Positions 1-8,551 are shown, counted from the stretch's first letter. The stretch: DNA of 13,053 nucleotides from Spirochaetaceae bacterium (GCA_030600745.1 JAUVLL010000049.1:1-13053); one strand, 5' to 3'. Program-made: numbers and translations. The notes: generated from the sequence alone by a model not told the origin.

Positions 1-510
1 TTAATAAGAAGACATCCACATGTTTTTTCTGATGTAAAAGTTGGATCAGTTGAGGATGTTCTTGATCTTTGGCAGGATATAAAAGTAAATGTAGAGGGAA
101 GAAAAAAAAAGGATTCAATTCTGGATTCAATTCCTATGTCATTCCCGCCATTGGAGCGAGCTTATAAAATACAGAAGAAAGTTTCAAAAGTAGGTTTTGA
201 TTGGACAAATTCAGCAGACGTTTTAAAAAAAATAAAAGAAGAGCTTTCTGAGCTTGAAGAAGAAGTTACTACCGGTAATTATGAGAAATCTGAAACTGAA
301 ATGGGTGATTTCCTTTTTTCTGTAATAAATTTATCCAGATATCTTAAAATAGATCCTGCAATAGCACTGCATAAAACTAATAGAAAATTTACAAAGAGAT
401 TTAAGTATGTAGAAAAAAAAGTTAACGAAAAGAATAAAAGTTTAAACGATTCAACCCTGGAAGAAATGGACATATTCTGGGAAAAAGCAAAACAGTTTGA
501 CGAGTATTAA
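1..510 (+). CDS. mazG: Nucleoside triphosphate pyrophosphohydrolase MazG, 3' part (5' end outside window)
   Basis: MazG hydrolyses (d)NTPs to the monophosphate and pyrophosphate, a cytosolic house-cleaning activity. The frame is open from base 1 and gives 169 residues. E. coli-type MazG has about 260, so roughly the first 90 to 100 residues lie outside the window; the ATG at 136 is internal. Visible residues 3-9 read RRHPHVF, the hallmark of the end of the first MazG domain. They are followed by a linker and a second MazG domain opening at KIQKKVSKVGFDW (56-68). The metal-binding motifs of that second domain are intact: EExxE at 80-84 and ExxD at 100-103 (EMGD). The C-terminus is the usual helical tail. 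The gene is the only plus-strand gene here. Its TAA overlaps the stop codon of the convergent radical SAM gene. Identity is near certain; the cellular substrate is not shown by the sequence. Confidence 0.95.
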   Translation, partial: LIRRHPHVFSDVKVGSVEDVLDLWQDIKVNVEGRKKKDSILDSIPMSFPPLERAYKIQKKVSKVGFDWTNSADVLKKIKEELSELEEEVTTGNYEKSETEMGDFLFSVINLSRYLKIDPAIALHKTNRKFTKRFKYVEKKVNEKNKSLNDSTLEEMDIFWEKAKQFDEY

Positions 511-2969
511 TCAATTAGTTCATTAAAATAGCTATTATTGCTTTTTCCGGCAAATAATCCACATCTCTCTACTTTAAAATTTTCATTAAAAATATTGCGG
601 TCGATTAGTTTATCAATATGGAAAAATAGATTACTGTCTTTACGACCAGTATTATACACTGTCATTTTAATTTTCCCATCAATTTCTGTTATATATAAAT
701 TCTTAAATTCCTGATTCTTATTATAATTAAGCATTAACTTTAAAAAACCTGTATCGGTATTATTAGCAATCGATTCAATATAATAACAGGAACCATTATA
801 TAACGACATTAGTGATTTTCGTTTAACTTTTCCAGGATTTATGGGAATTAATTTACAATTAGTTATATTGATACCTGAAGGAACATTACAATTTATTCTT
901 AACATTATTTCTTCCGGTGTTATTTTTGTAGTTAATGAAACTGATAAAATTTCTACCTGAGATTTAATTCCTAATGCTAATGGATGGGCAAATTCTAATT
1001 TTGGTTTTGGATTAAATCCCTGGGAGTATTTTAATTTAATATCTGAGCGTCTTAGAACTTTTGATAAAACATTAACAATATTTAAATGGGAAAGATATAT
1101 AGCTTTTCCTACTTTTGTAAATTCAATTAAAAAAGATAAAACCTCATCTTGTTTTCCTACTGCTAACTTTTTCTGCTCAACAATTTCTTCTTTGTAAACT
1201 TTATTTGTATTTTTTACTACTACTGTACCTTCTTTACAAACCCCGCAGTTATGATTGCAGGGATCATCACAAATATCAGTAGTTTCATAATTTAGTGCTT
1301 TAATATATTCCCTTTTAAGGTAGGATTTCCTAATTCCAAGATTAATACTATCCCATGGTAGTGTTTCATCCAGTTCTCTTTCTCTGGTTGTTTCCTTTTC
1401 AACATCCCAACCAGCCGCATTTATTGCATTATTCCAAATAGACATATCAAAGTGCTCTTCCCATGCATCCAGACGAGCTCCATTTTTGTAGGCATTTAAA
1501 ATAATACCACCTACCCTGCTGTCACCTCTTGAAATTATTCCTTCGATATAAGAAACAATAGGAGAATGGTATGATAGTTTAACACTTCCATTTTTTCTAA
1601 AATGATATTTTAAATCTCTCATATCTTTAAAAGATTCATATTCTTTAAGCTGTGAAGACCATTGGAATGGTGTATGGGGTTTAGGAATAAAAGTACCTAC
1701 ATTAACATTTAATTTCATACCTGTTTTACTTTGAATCTCACCTATATAACTGGCAATCCTGGCAGCTTCTGTTGAACGGTCCGTTCCCGGAAGGCCTATC
1801 ATAAAATAGAACTTGGCAAGCTTCCATCCCATAGATTTTGCTTCTTTTAGTATATAGATTATTTTTTCAGGATCAATTTCTTTGTTAATGCTTTTTCTCC
1901 ATTCCTGGTCTGGAGTTTCTATAGCGAATGTAAGACCACTTCTTCGTACTTTAGATAACTCTCTTAATAGAGGTAGTGTGAATGAGTTTATCCTGAGAGA
2001 TGGAAGCGAAAAAGAAATATTATTGTGTTCATATTTGTTATTAAGTATTCGAATAAGGTTATCCAGACCATTGTAATCCCCGGAAGACAAAGAAGAAAGA
2101 GTAATTTCATTATAGCCGCACTTATTCACCAGGAAATCAACTTCATTTATTATATGTTCAATATTTTTTTGACGATATGGACGATAAAACGATGCAGCAT
2201 GGCAGAACCTGCAACTATTGGGACATCCCCTCATTATTTCAACTATACCATTGTCCTGTACTGTAGCTATATTGGATATGGGAAGTAAACCAGATATACT
2301 GCTATTAAAACCCTGCCATATAGACCTGTTTACCTGTACTTTCTTCTTATCTGTCCATACATTAGAAGATGAAGAAAATATTTCTAAAATATCTTTCCTT
2401 AATGCACCTTTTTGCTTATAAATAGAAATATTTTCAATCAATTGATAAAAATTTTTTTCTGCTTCACCAATGTATACAGCATCCAGAAAACTCCCAAAAG
2501 GTGCTGGATTTGTAATTGCAGGACCACCGGCAATAATAATAGGATCTTCTTCAGTTCTATCTTTTTTTAGTATGGGTATTTTTCCTGTTTCCAGAACCGC
2601 TAAGATATTTGTCGCACTTAATTCATATCCTATGGAAAAACCGAGTATATCCAATTCATTCAAAGGTATACCATTTTCAAGGGTATAAAGAGGAATATTA
2701 TTTTTCTTAAGCTGTTCTTCAAAATCTTTTGCCGGAGCAAATACTCTTTCACAGCTTATTCCGTTCAGATTATTTAATTCTCTATAAAGAAGTTTTATTG
2801 CCAGATTTGACATTCCTATTTCATATAAATCGGGAAAACATATACCAATATTAAAATTTGACTTATTGTAAGCTATATTAGATCCGAATTCACCACCAAC
2901 ATAACGTCCCGGCATAATAACGTTCAGTAATATTTTTTGTAAATCATGTTCAATGTTAATTAAACCCAT
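507..2969 (-). CDS. B12-binding-like radical SAM protein fused to a DUF2344 domain
   Basis: This 820-residue protein combines two families often encoded as separate neighbouring genes, TIGR03960 (radical SAM) and TIGR03936/DUF2344. Residues about 15-230 resemble a cobalamin-binding-type Rossmann region (GICFPDLYEIGMSN at 42-55, IIAGGP at 145-150). The radical SAM core begins with the [4Fe-4S] motif C249-x3-C253-x2-C256 (CPNSCRFC) and continues to about 480. A second cysteine cluster, C567-x3-C571-x3-C575-x2-C578, lies just before the DUF2344 domain (about 610-820, with YSQGFNPKPKLEF at 648-660). It probably binds metal or an auxiliary cluster. The reaction and substrate are unknown to me. The ATG lies 4 bp after the rodA stop, with a weak AGG-type ribosome site inside the end of rodA, so it is probably the last gene of the rod operon. 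The family assignment is firm; any function in cell wall or RNA modification would be a guess. Confidence 0.9.
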   Translation of the reverse strand: MGLINIEHDLQKILLNVIMPGRYVGGEFGSNIAYNKSNFNIGICFPDLYEIGMSNLAIKLLYRELNNLNGISCERVFAPAKDFEEQLKKNNIPLYTLENGIPLNELDILGFSIGYELSATNILAVLETGKIPILKKDRTEEDPIIIAGGPAITNPAPFGSFLDAVYIGEAEKNFYQLIENISIYKQKGALRKDILEIFSSSSNVWTDKKKVQVNRSIWQGFNSSISGLLPISNIATVQDNGIVEIMRGCPNSCRFCHAASFYRPYRQKNIEHIINEVDFLVNKCGYNEITLSSLSSGDYNGLDNLIRILNNKYEHNNISFSLPSLRINSFTLPLLRELSKVRRSGLTFAIETPDQEWRKSINKEIDPEKIIYILKEAKSMGWKLAKFYFMIGLPGTDRSTEAARIASYIGEIQSKTGMKLNVNVGTFIPKPHTPFQWSSQLKEYESFKDMRDLKYHFRKNGSVKLSYHSPIVSYIEGIISRGDSRVGGIILNAYKNGARLDAWEEHFDMSIWNNAINAAGWDVEKETTRERELDETLPWDSINLGIRKSYLKREYIKALNYETTDICDDPCNHNCGVCKEGTVVVKNTNKVYKEEIVEQKKLAVGKQDEVLSFLIEFTKVGKAIYLSHLNIVNVLSKVLRRSDIKLKYSQGFNPKPKLEFAHPLALGIKSQVEILSVSLTTKITPEEIMLRINCNVPSGINITNCKLIPINPGKVKRKSLMSLYNGSCYYIESIANNTDTGFLKLMLNYNKNQEFKNLYITEIDGKIKMTVYNTGRKDSNLFFHIDKLIDRNIFNENFKVERCGLFAGKSNNSYFNELID

Positions 2970-2973
2970 AATT

Positions 2974-4284
2974 CTAATACCTGAATCTTCTTAAATATAT
3001 ATTTTGAATTAATCCAATAGAAATCAAAGATGTCCATAAGGAAGATCCTCCATAAGATATGAAAAGTAACGGTATTCCTGTAATAGGCATAATTCCTATT
3101 GCCATCCCAATATTTACTATTACATGGAAAAAAATCATTATTATTATACCACTTCCAACATAGTATCCATAATTATCTTTTGAATTCATAACTAATATCA
3201 ATCCCCGTACAAGAATTATTGCAAAAAGAATAATTACAGAGACTGACCCAATAAATCCCCATTCTTCAGATATAATTGAGAAAATAAAATCTGTACTCTG
3301 TTCCGGAAGAAAACGATAGTGGCTTTGAGTACCTTCAAGAAATCCTTTACCTGTTAAACCTCCGGAACCAACAGCAATAAGAGATTGAATTGTATTCCAT
3401 CCCGCCCCACGTGGGTCAATTCCAGGATTGATAAATACTATCAAACGCATTATTTGATATTCTTTTAAAAAAAATCTGATTCCCAAAGATCCAATAAACC
3501 CTACCATTGAAAGAAATGAACTATACATAATCCAGTAAAAATATTTCTTTTTTGTAAATATATATCCTATACCGGATAAAAGAGCGATTATGCCTATGGC
3601 ACCGACTAATATAAGGAATAAATCATTTGTTAATAATATTTTTACAAACTTGATATCTTTCTTAAAAATGAGTCTTTGCCATACCGGTAACATTCCAAAA
3701 AATATCATTTGAAAGCCTGAAAAAAATAAAAAGAAAAGATATCTTTTTTTTACTCCAGCCATAAAAGCAACTACCAGAAAAATAGGAATATAAACAAGAG
3801 CTGTCCCCATATCAGGCTGAGCAATTATAAAAATTACTGGGAGAAAAGCTACTACCATAGATAGAAAGAAAGTAGATAGATTTTTTATCGATTTTTCTTT
3901 CTTAACAAGATAATCAGATAAAAATAGAATTGTAGCAATCTTCGCAAATTCCGAAGGTTGGATACTAAACCCCAAAATTCCAAACCATGATTTTGATCCA
4001 TGTACTTCTTTGCCAATAAAAAGAGTTAAAATTAGAATTGCAATGGAAGCAGAATAGATATAAAAAGACCATTTCCGGAAAATTAAATAATCAGAAAACA
4101 TTACAGTAAAAAAAATTATTAAACCACTGACAATCCAGACTATCTGATATATGTATTCATTTGAGATAAGCATTCCTGTTGAAGTAACTCCACTGGAATA
4201 TATAAACATGACACCTATTATCATAAGTATTATCATTGAGAAAAATACTGCCAGATCAATATTAATAAGTTTTTTCACTTTCAT
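2974..4284 (-). CDS. rodA: RodA, SEDS peptidoglycan glycosyltransferase of the elongasome
   Basis: RodA polymerises lipid II into glycan strands during side-wall growth, working with PBP2 in the cytoplasmic membrane. The 436-residue polytopic protein shows the SEDS signatures: QPSEFAK at 109-115, QPDMGTA at 156-162 with the conserved Asp158, IQSLIAVGSGGLTGKG at 299-314, FLPEQSTDFIF at 325-335, and GIPLLFISYGGSS at 403-415. E. coli RodA is about 370 residues. The excess is a stretch of roughly 65 residues between QPDMGTA and the YQIMRL region (276-281), holding two hydrophobic segments near 220-243 and 249-270, so about two extra membrane helices are predicted. The start ATG overlaps the PBP2 TGA stop (ATGA, 4 bp), with AAGAGA a short distance upstream, which suggests translational coupling to PBP2. 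FtsW is the alternative SEDS member, but the context with mreBCD and PBP2 favours RodA. Confidence 0.95.
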   Translation of the reverse strand: MKVKKLINIDLAVFFSMIILMIIGVMFIYSSGVTSTGMLISNEYIYQIVWIVSGLIIFFTVMFSDYLIFRKWSFYIYSASIAILILTLFIGKEVHGSKSWFGILGFSIQPSEFAKIATILFLSDYLVKKEKSIKNLSTFFLSMVVAFLPVIFIIAQPDMGTALVYIPIFLVVAFMAGVKKRYLFFLFFSGFQMIFFGMLPVWQRLIFKKDIKFVKILLTNDLFLILVGAIGIIALLSGIGYIFTKKKYFYWIMYSSFLSMVGFIGSLGIRFFLKEYQIMRLIVFINPGIDPRGAGWNTIQSLIAVGSGGLTGKGFLEGTQSHYRFLPEQSTDFIFSIISEEWGFIGSVSVIILFAIILVRGLILVMNSKDNYGYYVGSGIIIMIFFHVIVNIGMAIGIMPITGIPLLFISYGGSSLWTSLISIGLIQNIYLRRFRY

Positions 4285-6128
4285 TGGGGTTTTCTCTTAT
4301 TTCGAAGCCATCCCCAACGAAGTGAATCTATTGCTTCATCATAGGTTTCACCAGCAAAAATACCCTGAAAAATTATATTAGCTGCCTTTATTGCCCACCA
4401 TTCCCATTCATTTACTGCTTCTACCATTGTTACAACAACTACCTGGTTTTCAGGATTTGAATCTACCGGACCATAAGCAACAAACCATGCATTCCAGCTG
4501 TCATCCAGACCAACTTCGCCTGTACCGGTCTTTCCAGCAATATCCACAGCTTTAGTAGTGATAACGACTTTTGGGGTTCCATCTGTTATTACTCCTCTTA
4601 AATATTCCTGTATAGTAGTAAAAGTTTCCTGATGTATAGTGCTTGTATGAATAATTTCAGGTTTTTTCTCCTCGATCAATTCTCCAGTTACAGAATCTCT
4701 TATTTGTTTAAGTAAATGCGGTTTATAAATAATACCATTATTTACAATCATAGCCATCATATCAGCCATCTGTATTGGTGTTATGTTTAAAAAACCCTGA
4801 CCGATAGATGCATTAACTGTATCTCCTCCAACCCATTTTGTATTGTATACTCTTTCTTTCCATTCAGGGGTTGGAACCAAACCGGATATTTCCCCCGGCA
4901 AATCTATACCAGTATAGCTTCCATATCCAAATCTCCTTGCATAGTCAGAAATTATATCTATTCCAAGATATTTTAACCCCAATGTATAAAAATATACATT
5001 GCACGATTGTTCAAGTGCTTCATGAAGAACTAAATCTCCATGTCCCTCAGGAATATGACAATGAAACTCTCTATTTCCAAACCATGCACTGCCTTCGCAA
5101 TTTATTGTCTTATTAACGGGAAAAAGTTCTTCCTCCAGGTTTGCAGTTGTCATAATTACTTTGAAAGTCGATGCTGGTTCATAACTTGATTGTATTGCAC
5201 GATTAAGAAACGGGTGACGGGAATCCAGTGCGGCTTTCCTAAAAGCAGAAACTCGTTGGTCGTCATAAAAAATGTTTGGATTAAACCATGGATATGATAC
5301 AAGCGCCAGTATTTCACCAGTAGATGGCTTTAGTACAATAGCTGATCCCATACGCTCGCCAAGAGCCTCCTCAGCTAAATCCTGGATATGTCTATCTATG
5401 GTAAGAACCAAATCTTTACCATTCTCTGGTAATAAATCATCAACAAGAACATTTTGAATATTACGTCCCTGAACATCTACTGTTTTATAATGTATGCCGT
5501 CTTTACCTCTAAGGATCTGATCATAGTATTTTTCAATACCGCTTTTACCCAGAACCGAGTTAATATCATACCCTTTATTATACAACACCTGAAATTCTTC
5601 AGTAGTTATATTACCGACATATCCTAAAATATGAGAGATAGATCCATACTTAAGATAATTACGTATCGGTTTACTATTCCATGACACACCTTTATAGTCT
5701 TGTATATTTTCAGCAATAATATTAATAGTAGTAAGAGAAACCCCGCTTTTTATCTCAACAGGATGGTATTGTTTATGATAATTTTCAGGTATTTTCTCTC
5801 TTATTTTTTCAGGATCAAGTTCAAGTGTCCTGGACAAATTTGATATCAAAGAATTAAATGAGTTATCTTCAATTTCTCCCGGTACTATATTTACTGCAAA
5901 AGAATCTATATTTATTACAAGAGGAGTATCTCTGTTCCGATCAAATATTTCACCTCTTTGAGCTGGTATAGTATTTATCCTTAGTGAAACATTTCTTGCT
6001 CTTGATTTGTACTCCGGACTATTTCTAATTTGTAAATTATATAGATATAAAACATAGATAAACAATACAACTAGTATAATGAAAATAAAAAAATAAATTT
6101 TGATTTTAATTATTGAATTATTAATCAT
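4281..6128 (-). CDS. mrdA: Penicillin-binding protein 2, elongasome transpeptidase
   Basis: This class B PBP crosslinks the strands made by RodA. It has 615 residues. The order is a short N-terminus, a membrane anchor (about 10-29), a pedestal/dimerisation domain with the class B signature QRGEIFDRN (57-65), and a transpeptidase domain. The catalytic motifs are complete: SxxK at S320-K323 (STFK), SxN at S375-N377 (SCN), and KTGT at 533-536. Cys344, Cys357, His363 and Cys376 line up in spacing with the zinc ligands described for PBP2 of Gammaproteobacteria, so a zinc site is likely. The C-terminal end carries a tryptophan cluster (W575, W577, W578, W605, W607) and lacks a long tail. The ATG start overlaps the mreD TGA by four bases, and no good Shine-Dalgarno site is visible, so expression probably depends on coupling. 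Its 3' end overlaps rodA. Placement within the mre-rodA cluster separates it from the divisome protein FtsI. Confidence 0.96.
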   Translation of the reverse strand: MINNSIIKIKIYFFIFIILVVLFIYVLYLYNLQIRNSPEYKSRARNVSLRINTIPAQRGEIFDRNRDTPLVINIDSFAVNIVPGEIEDNSFNSLISNLSRTLELDPEKIREKIPENYHKQYHPVEIKSGVSLTTINIIAENIQDYKGVSWNSKPIRNYLKYGSISHILGYVGNITTEEFQVLYNKGYDINSVLGKSGIEKYYDQILRGKDGIHYKTVDVQGRNIQNVLVDDLLPENGKDLVLTIDRHIQDLAEEALGERMGSAIVLKPSTGEILALVSYPWFNPNIFYDDQRVSAFRKAALDSRHPFLNRAIQSSYEPASTFKVIMTTANLEEELFPVNKTINCEGSAWFGNREFHCHIPEGHGDLVLHEALEQSCNVYFYTLGLKYLGIDIISDYARRFGYGSYTGIDLPGEISGLVPTPEWKERVYNTKWVGGDTVNASIGQGFLNITPIQMADMMAMIVNNGIIYKPHLLKQIRDSVTGELIEEKKPEIIHTSTIHQETFTTIQEYLRGVITDGTPKVVITTKAVDIAGKTGTGEVGLDDSWNAWFVAYGPVDSNPENQVVVVTMVEAVNEWEWWAIKAANIIFQGIFAGETYDEAIDSLRWGWLRNKRKPQ

Positions 6129-6634
6129 GATATTCTGGAACTGTTGGATGACGGCAGGACTTTTATTAATTTCAGAATATAATATATAAAAGGAGTTAGT
6201 ATAATATTCATACCTGCTTCAATTAACAATGTAATTGAAAACACAGCATCTGCTTTTGCCGGTGAAAAAACAAGTAACAGCAGGAAAGATAACAAAGATT
6301 TAATAATAGTCCCTGCAAATACAAAAATAATCGGAACTACTATCGGATCAAAAAATATTTGACCTTCAGTTTTACCGGAAAGATAACCTATTACTGATTT
6401 TATTAGTGCACTGAAACCAAATGGTGACAAACTAAGAAAATCTTCAATTAAACCGGATACAAATCCTGTTAATTGACCTTTAATACTACCTGAATAATTT
6501 GAAATAAGTATGATTATTATTAATACAAAGTCAGGTTTTACATTGTGAAAAGAAAAACGATTAAATATAGTTGTTTGCAAAATTACAGTAATAATTATTA
6601 TCACTGTGGTAACTAAACCATTCCTTTTAATCAC
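6125..6634 (-). CDS. mreD: Rod shape-determining protein MreD
   Basis: MreD is a small integral membrane protein of the elongasome that works with MreC to control RodA-PBP2. The 169-residue product is almost wholly hydrophobic, with about five or six membrane segments. It carries the family pattern KPDFVLIII (33-41) followed by a glycine-rich stretch in which G57, G61 and D65 fit the usual G-F-x-x-G-L-x-x-D signature, then SPFGFSALI. The start is GTG at 6634, supported by AGGAG 8 bases upstream; no ATG fits as well. The start abuts the mreC stop codon with no spacer, and the stop overlaps the PBP2 start as ATGA. MreD sequences diverge strongly, so identity rests on the pattern, size and position between mreC and PBP2 together. 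Confidence 0.92.
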   Translation of the reverse strand: MIKRNGLVTTVIIIITVILQTTIFNRFSFHNVKPDFVLIIIILISNYSGSIKGQLTGFVSGLIEDFLSLSPFGFSALIKSVIGYLSGKTEGQIFFDPIVVPIIFVFAGTIIKSLLSFLLLLVFSPAKADAVFSITLLIEAGMNIILTPFIYYILKLIKVLPSSNSSRIS

Positions 6635-7480
6635 TTACTTTTCTCCTGTAAGCACTAAAACATATTCTATTCTGGAGAAATCTATTACCGGTTCAATCTT
6701 AAGAATAAGCGAAGTCTTCCATTCCGGAGAATATATCCCTCTTATACGACCGATATATAGACCATGTGGATAAATAGACTGCATACCGGATGTTACTACT
6801 AAATCCCCATCTCTTAAAGATTCAAATGCATTTTTGGTAACATAGTTCATTAAAAGTAAATCATTTTTGCTTCCTGATCCATTAATTAAACCTTCATATC
6901 GTGTTTCCAGAAGTCGTGCTGCAATATAGCTTGTATTATCAAAAATCGGTAGTATTTTTGATGTTAAAGGACTTGTTTCAATAATTTTTCCTACCAATCC
7001 CTGATAACCATGTTGATATGCTATTACTGGCATATTATTTTTTATTCCGTCAGCTGTACCTCTGTTAATTACAATAGTTTTGAAAATATTCCCAGGTTCC
7101 TGGGCAATTATTTCTGCAGATTTAAATATATATTCTGATGATATTTTAAAATCCAATTGTTTTTTTAATCGGATATTTTCCTGCTTTACTTCAATATAAT
7201 CTCTATCTCTAATTTGATATTCCAGAATTTTTTCAAGAAGAATACCATGTTCAGATCTAAGTTTTTTAAGTTCACCTACTGAATCCACTGTATCAGTTAA
7301 GAAATTTGATGTACTATCCACAGTTATCTGTAATAAAGAAAAAATCGAATTACCAATTTTTTTCGGCAAAAAATTATATTTCCCACTACTGTAACCCATT
7401 AGAAATAAAGAGATTACTATTAATAATACAAGCAGCAAAATACTCTTATATTTGGTTACAGTTTTTCTTAATTCAGTCAT
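6635..7480 (-). CDS. mreC: Rod shape-determining protein MreC
   Basis: MreC is a bitopic protein whose extracytoplasmic part binds and activates PBP2. The 281-residue product has a short basic N-terminus, one membrane helix (about 13-30), a coiled coil (about 66-112, typical MreC dimerisation region), and then two small beta-barrel domains. Family landmarks are VINRGTADGIKNNMPVI (137-153), GLVGKI (161-166), GLINGSGS (197-204), and the C-terminal GDLVVTSGMQSIYPHGLYIG (225-244). Length matches the family. The ATG is 3 bases after the mreB TAG. The only purine-rich sequence upstream (AGGA) is too close to be an ideal ribosome site, so coupling to mreB translation is likely. The gene directly abuts mreD. 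Identity is secure. Confidence 0.96.
   Translation of the reverse strand: MTELRKTVTKYKSILLLVLLIVISLFLMGYSSGKYNFLPKKIGNSIFSLLQITVDSTSNFLTDTVDSVGELKKLRSEHGILLEKILEYQIRDRDYIEVKQENIRLKKQLDFKISSEYIFKSAEIIAQEPGNIFKTIVINRGTADGIKNNMPVIAYQHGYQGLVGKIIETSPLTSKILPIFDNTSYIAARLLETRYEGLINGSGSKNDLLLMNYVTKNAFESLRDGDLVVTSGMQSIYPHGLYIGRIRGIYSPEWKTSLILKIEPVIDFSRIEYVLVLTGEK
6643..6647 (-). promoter_or_regulatory. Ribosome binding site of mreD (decides GTG start)
   Basis: On the minus strand this reads AGGAG, 8 bases upstream of the GTG at 6634, inside the last codons of mreC. It is one of the best Shine-Dalgarno matches in the window and settles the non-ATG start of mreD. Confidence 0.75.
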
Positions 7481-7483
7481 ATC

Positions 7484-8527
7484 CTATGAATTAAGATAAT
7501 TATATATAGTTTTTGTATTTGCAGCATCCTTTATAAGTTCAAAATATTTGCCCGCTCCATTAGCTACACACAGAAGAGGATCTTCTGCAAGAATAACAGG
7601 AACTCCTGTTTCTTTTCCTATCAGTTTTGGAAGTCCTTTTAAAAGAGCTCCTCCTCCTGTCATTACAATCCCTCGCTCAACGATATCAGCAGCCAATTCG
7701 GGGGGCGTTTGTCCCAAAGTTTTCTTAATTTCATCAATAATTGTAATAATAGGTTCCTGAAGAGCTTCCCGTACTTCTACACTATCAATCTCCAGCCTCC
7801 TGGGCAAACCTGTTATTGCATCTGTACCTTTTATTTCCATCTTTTCTATTTTTTTGTCAGCAGAAGCATTTCCAATACTCATTTTTAAATTTTCGGAAGA
7901 GTGTTCACCTATAATCAGATTGTGAACAGTTCTTACATGTTTAATAATAGCTTTGTCAAATTCATCACCACCAAGTCTAATTGCATTTGTAACTACCATA
8001 CCTCCCAGTGAAATAACAGATATTTCTGTTGTACCACCACCTATATCACAGATCATATGACCTGCTGGTTCGAATATGGGGATATCCGCACCAATAGCAG
8101 CTGCAAGAGATTCTTCTATCACCTTTACTTCCCTGGCTCCAGCTTTATAAGCACTCTCCTCTACTGCTCTCCGTTCTACTTCAGTTATACAGGTAGGAAC
8201 ACCAATTACCATTCTTGGCTTTACAAACCACCTTTTCGGTATAACTTTTGATATAAAATATCTTATCATCTTTTCTGTTGTATCGAGATCAGCAATAACA
8301 CCATTTCTAAGAGGACGAATTGCAATAATATCTCCAGGAGTTTTCCAAAGCATCATCTTGGCTTCTTCACCAACTGCAACAACTTTCTTTGTACCACGCT
8401 CCACAGCCACAACTGAAGGATCACTTATTACAATACCTTTTCCTTTAATATAAATAAGGGTATTACAGGTGCCTAAATCTATACCTATATCCATCGAAAA
8501 ACCGCTAACAAATTTTTTAATCCCCAT
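7484..8527 (-). CDS. mreB: Actin-like rod shape-determining protein MreB
   Basis: MreB forms membrane-bound, ATP-dependent filaments that orient the elongasome. The 347-residue product has the actin-fold motifs: phosphate-1 DIGIDLGTCNTLIY (13-26), the segment VIGVPTCITEVERRAV (107-122), VIEESLAAAIGADIPI (136-151), phosphate-2 CDIGGGTTEIS (160-170), and adenosine motif MTGGGALLKGLP (289-300). I chose the ATG at 8527 because AAGGGG lies 6 bases upstream. A TTG two codons earlier (8533) immediately abuts that site and is unlikely to be used. The N-terminal MGIKKFVSGF fits an amphipathic membrane-binding helix. It follows the TPR gene by only 24 bp and precedes mreC by 3 bp, so it is likely in the same transcript. 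No oddities in key residues were seen. Confidence 0.97.
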   Translation of the reverse strand: MGIKKFVSGFSMDIGIDLGTCNTLIYIKGKGIVISDPSVVAVERGTKKVVAVGEEAKMMLWKTPGDIIAIRPLRNGVIADLDTTEKMIRYFISKVIPKRWFVKPRMVIGVPTCITEVERRAVEESAYKAGAREVKVIEESLAAAIGADIPIFEPAGHMICDIGGGTTEISVISLGGMVVTNAIRLGGDEFDKAIIKHVRTVHNLIIGEHSSENLKMSIGNASADKKIEKMEIKGTDAITGLPRRLEIDSVEVREALQEPIITIIDEIKKTLGQTPPELAADIVERGIVMTGGGALLKGLPKLIGKETGVPVILAEDPLLCVANGAGKYFELIKDAANTKTIYNYLNS

Positions 8528-8533
8528 ATGCAA

Positions 8534-8539
8534 CCCCTT
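8534..8539 (-). promoter_or_regulatory. Ribosome binding site of mreB (decides ATG at 8527)
   Basis: The minus strand reads AAGGGG here, 6 bases before the ATG at 8527 and directly against the TTG at 8533. The spacing supports the ATG and makes the two-codon-longer TTG version implausible. Confidence 0.7.
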
Positions 8540-8551
8540 AATTATTTAACT

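Noticed and set aside
136..138. ATG as start of a short MazG
   Set aside because: The frame is open back to base 1 and upstream residues include the conserved RRHPHVF; the gene is simply cut by the window.
527..536. Palindrome AATAGCTATT as a terminator
   Set aside because: The stem is short and AT-rich, with no loop and no following U-run; it lies inside the radical SAM coding sequence.
8528..8533. TTG start of mreB two codons upstream of the ATG
   Set aside because: It directly abuts the AAGGGG ribosome site, leaving no spacer; the ATG at 8527 has a 6-base spacer.
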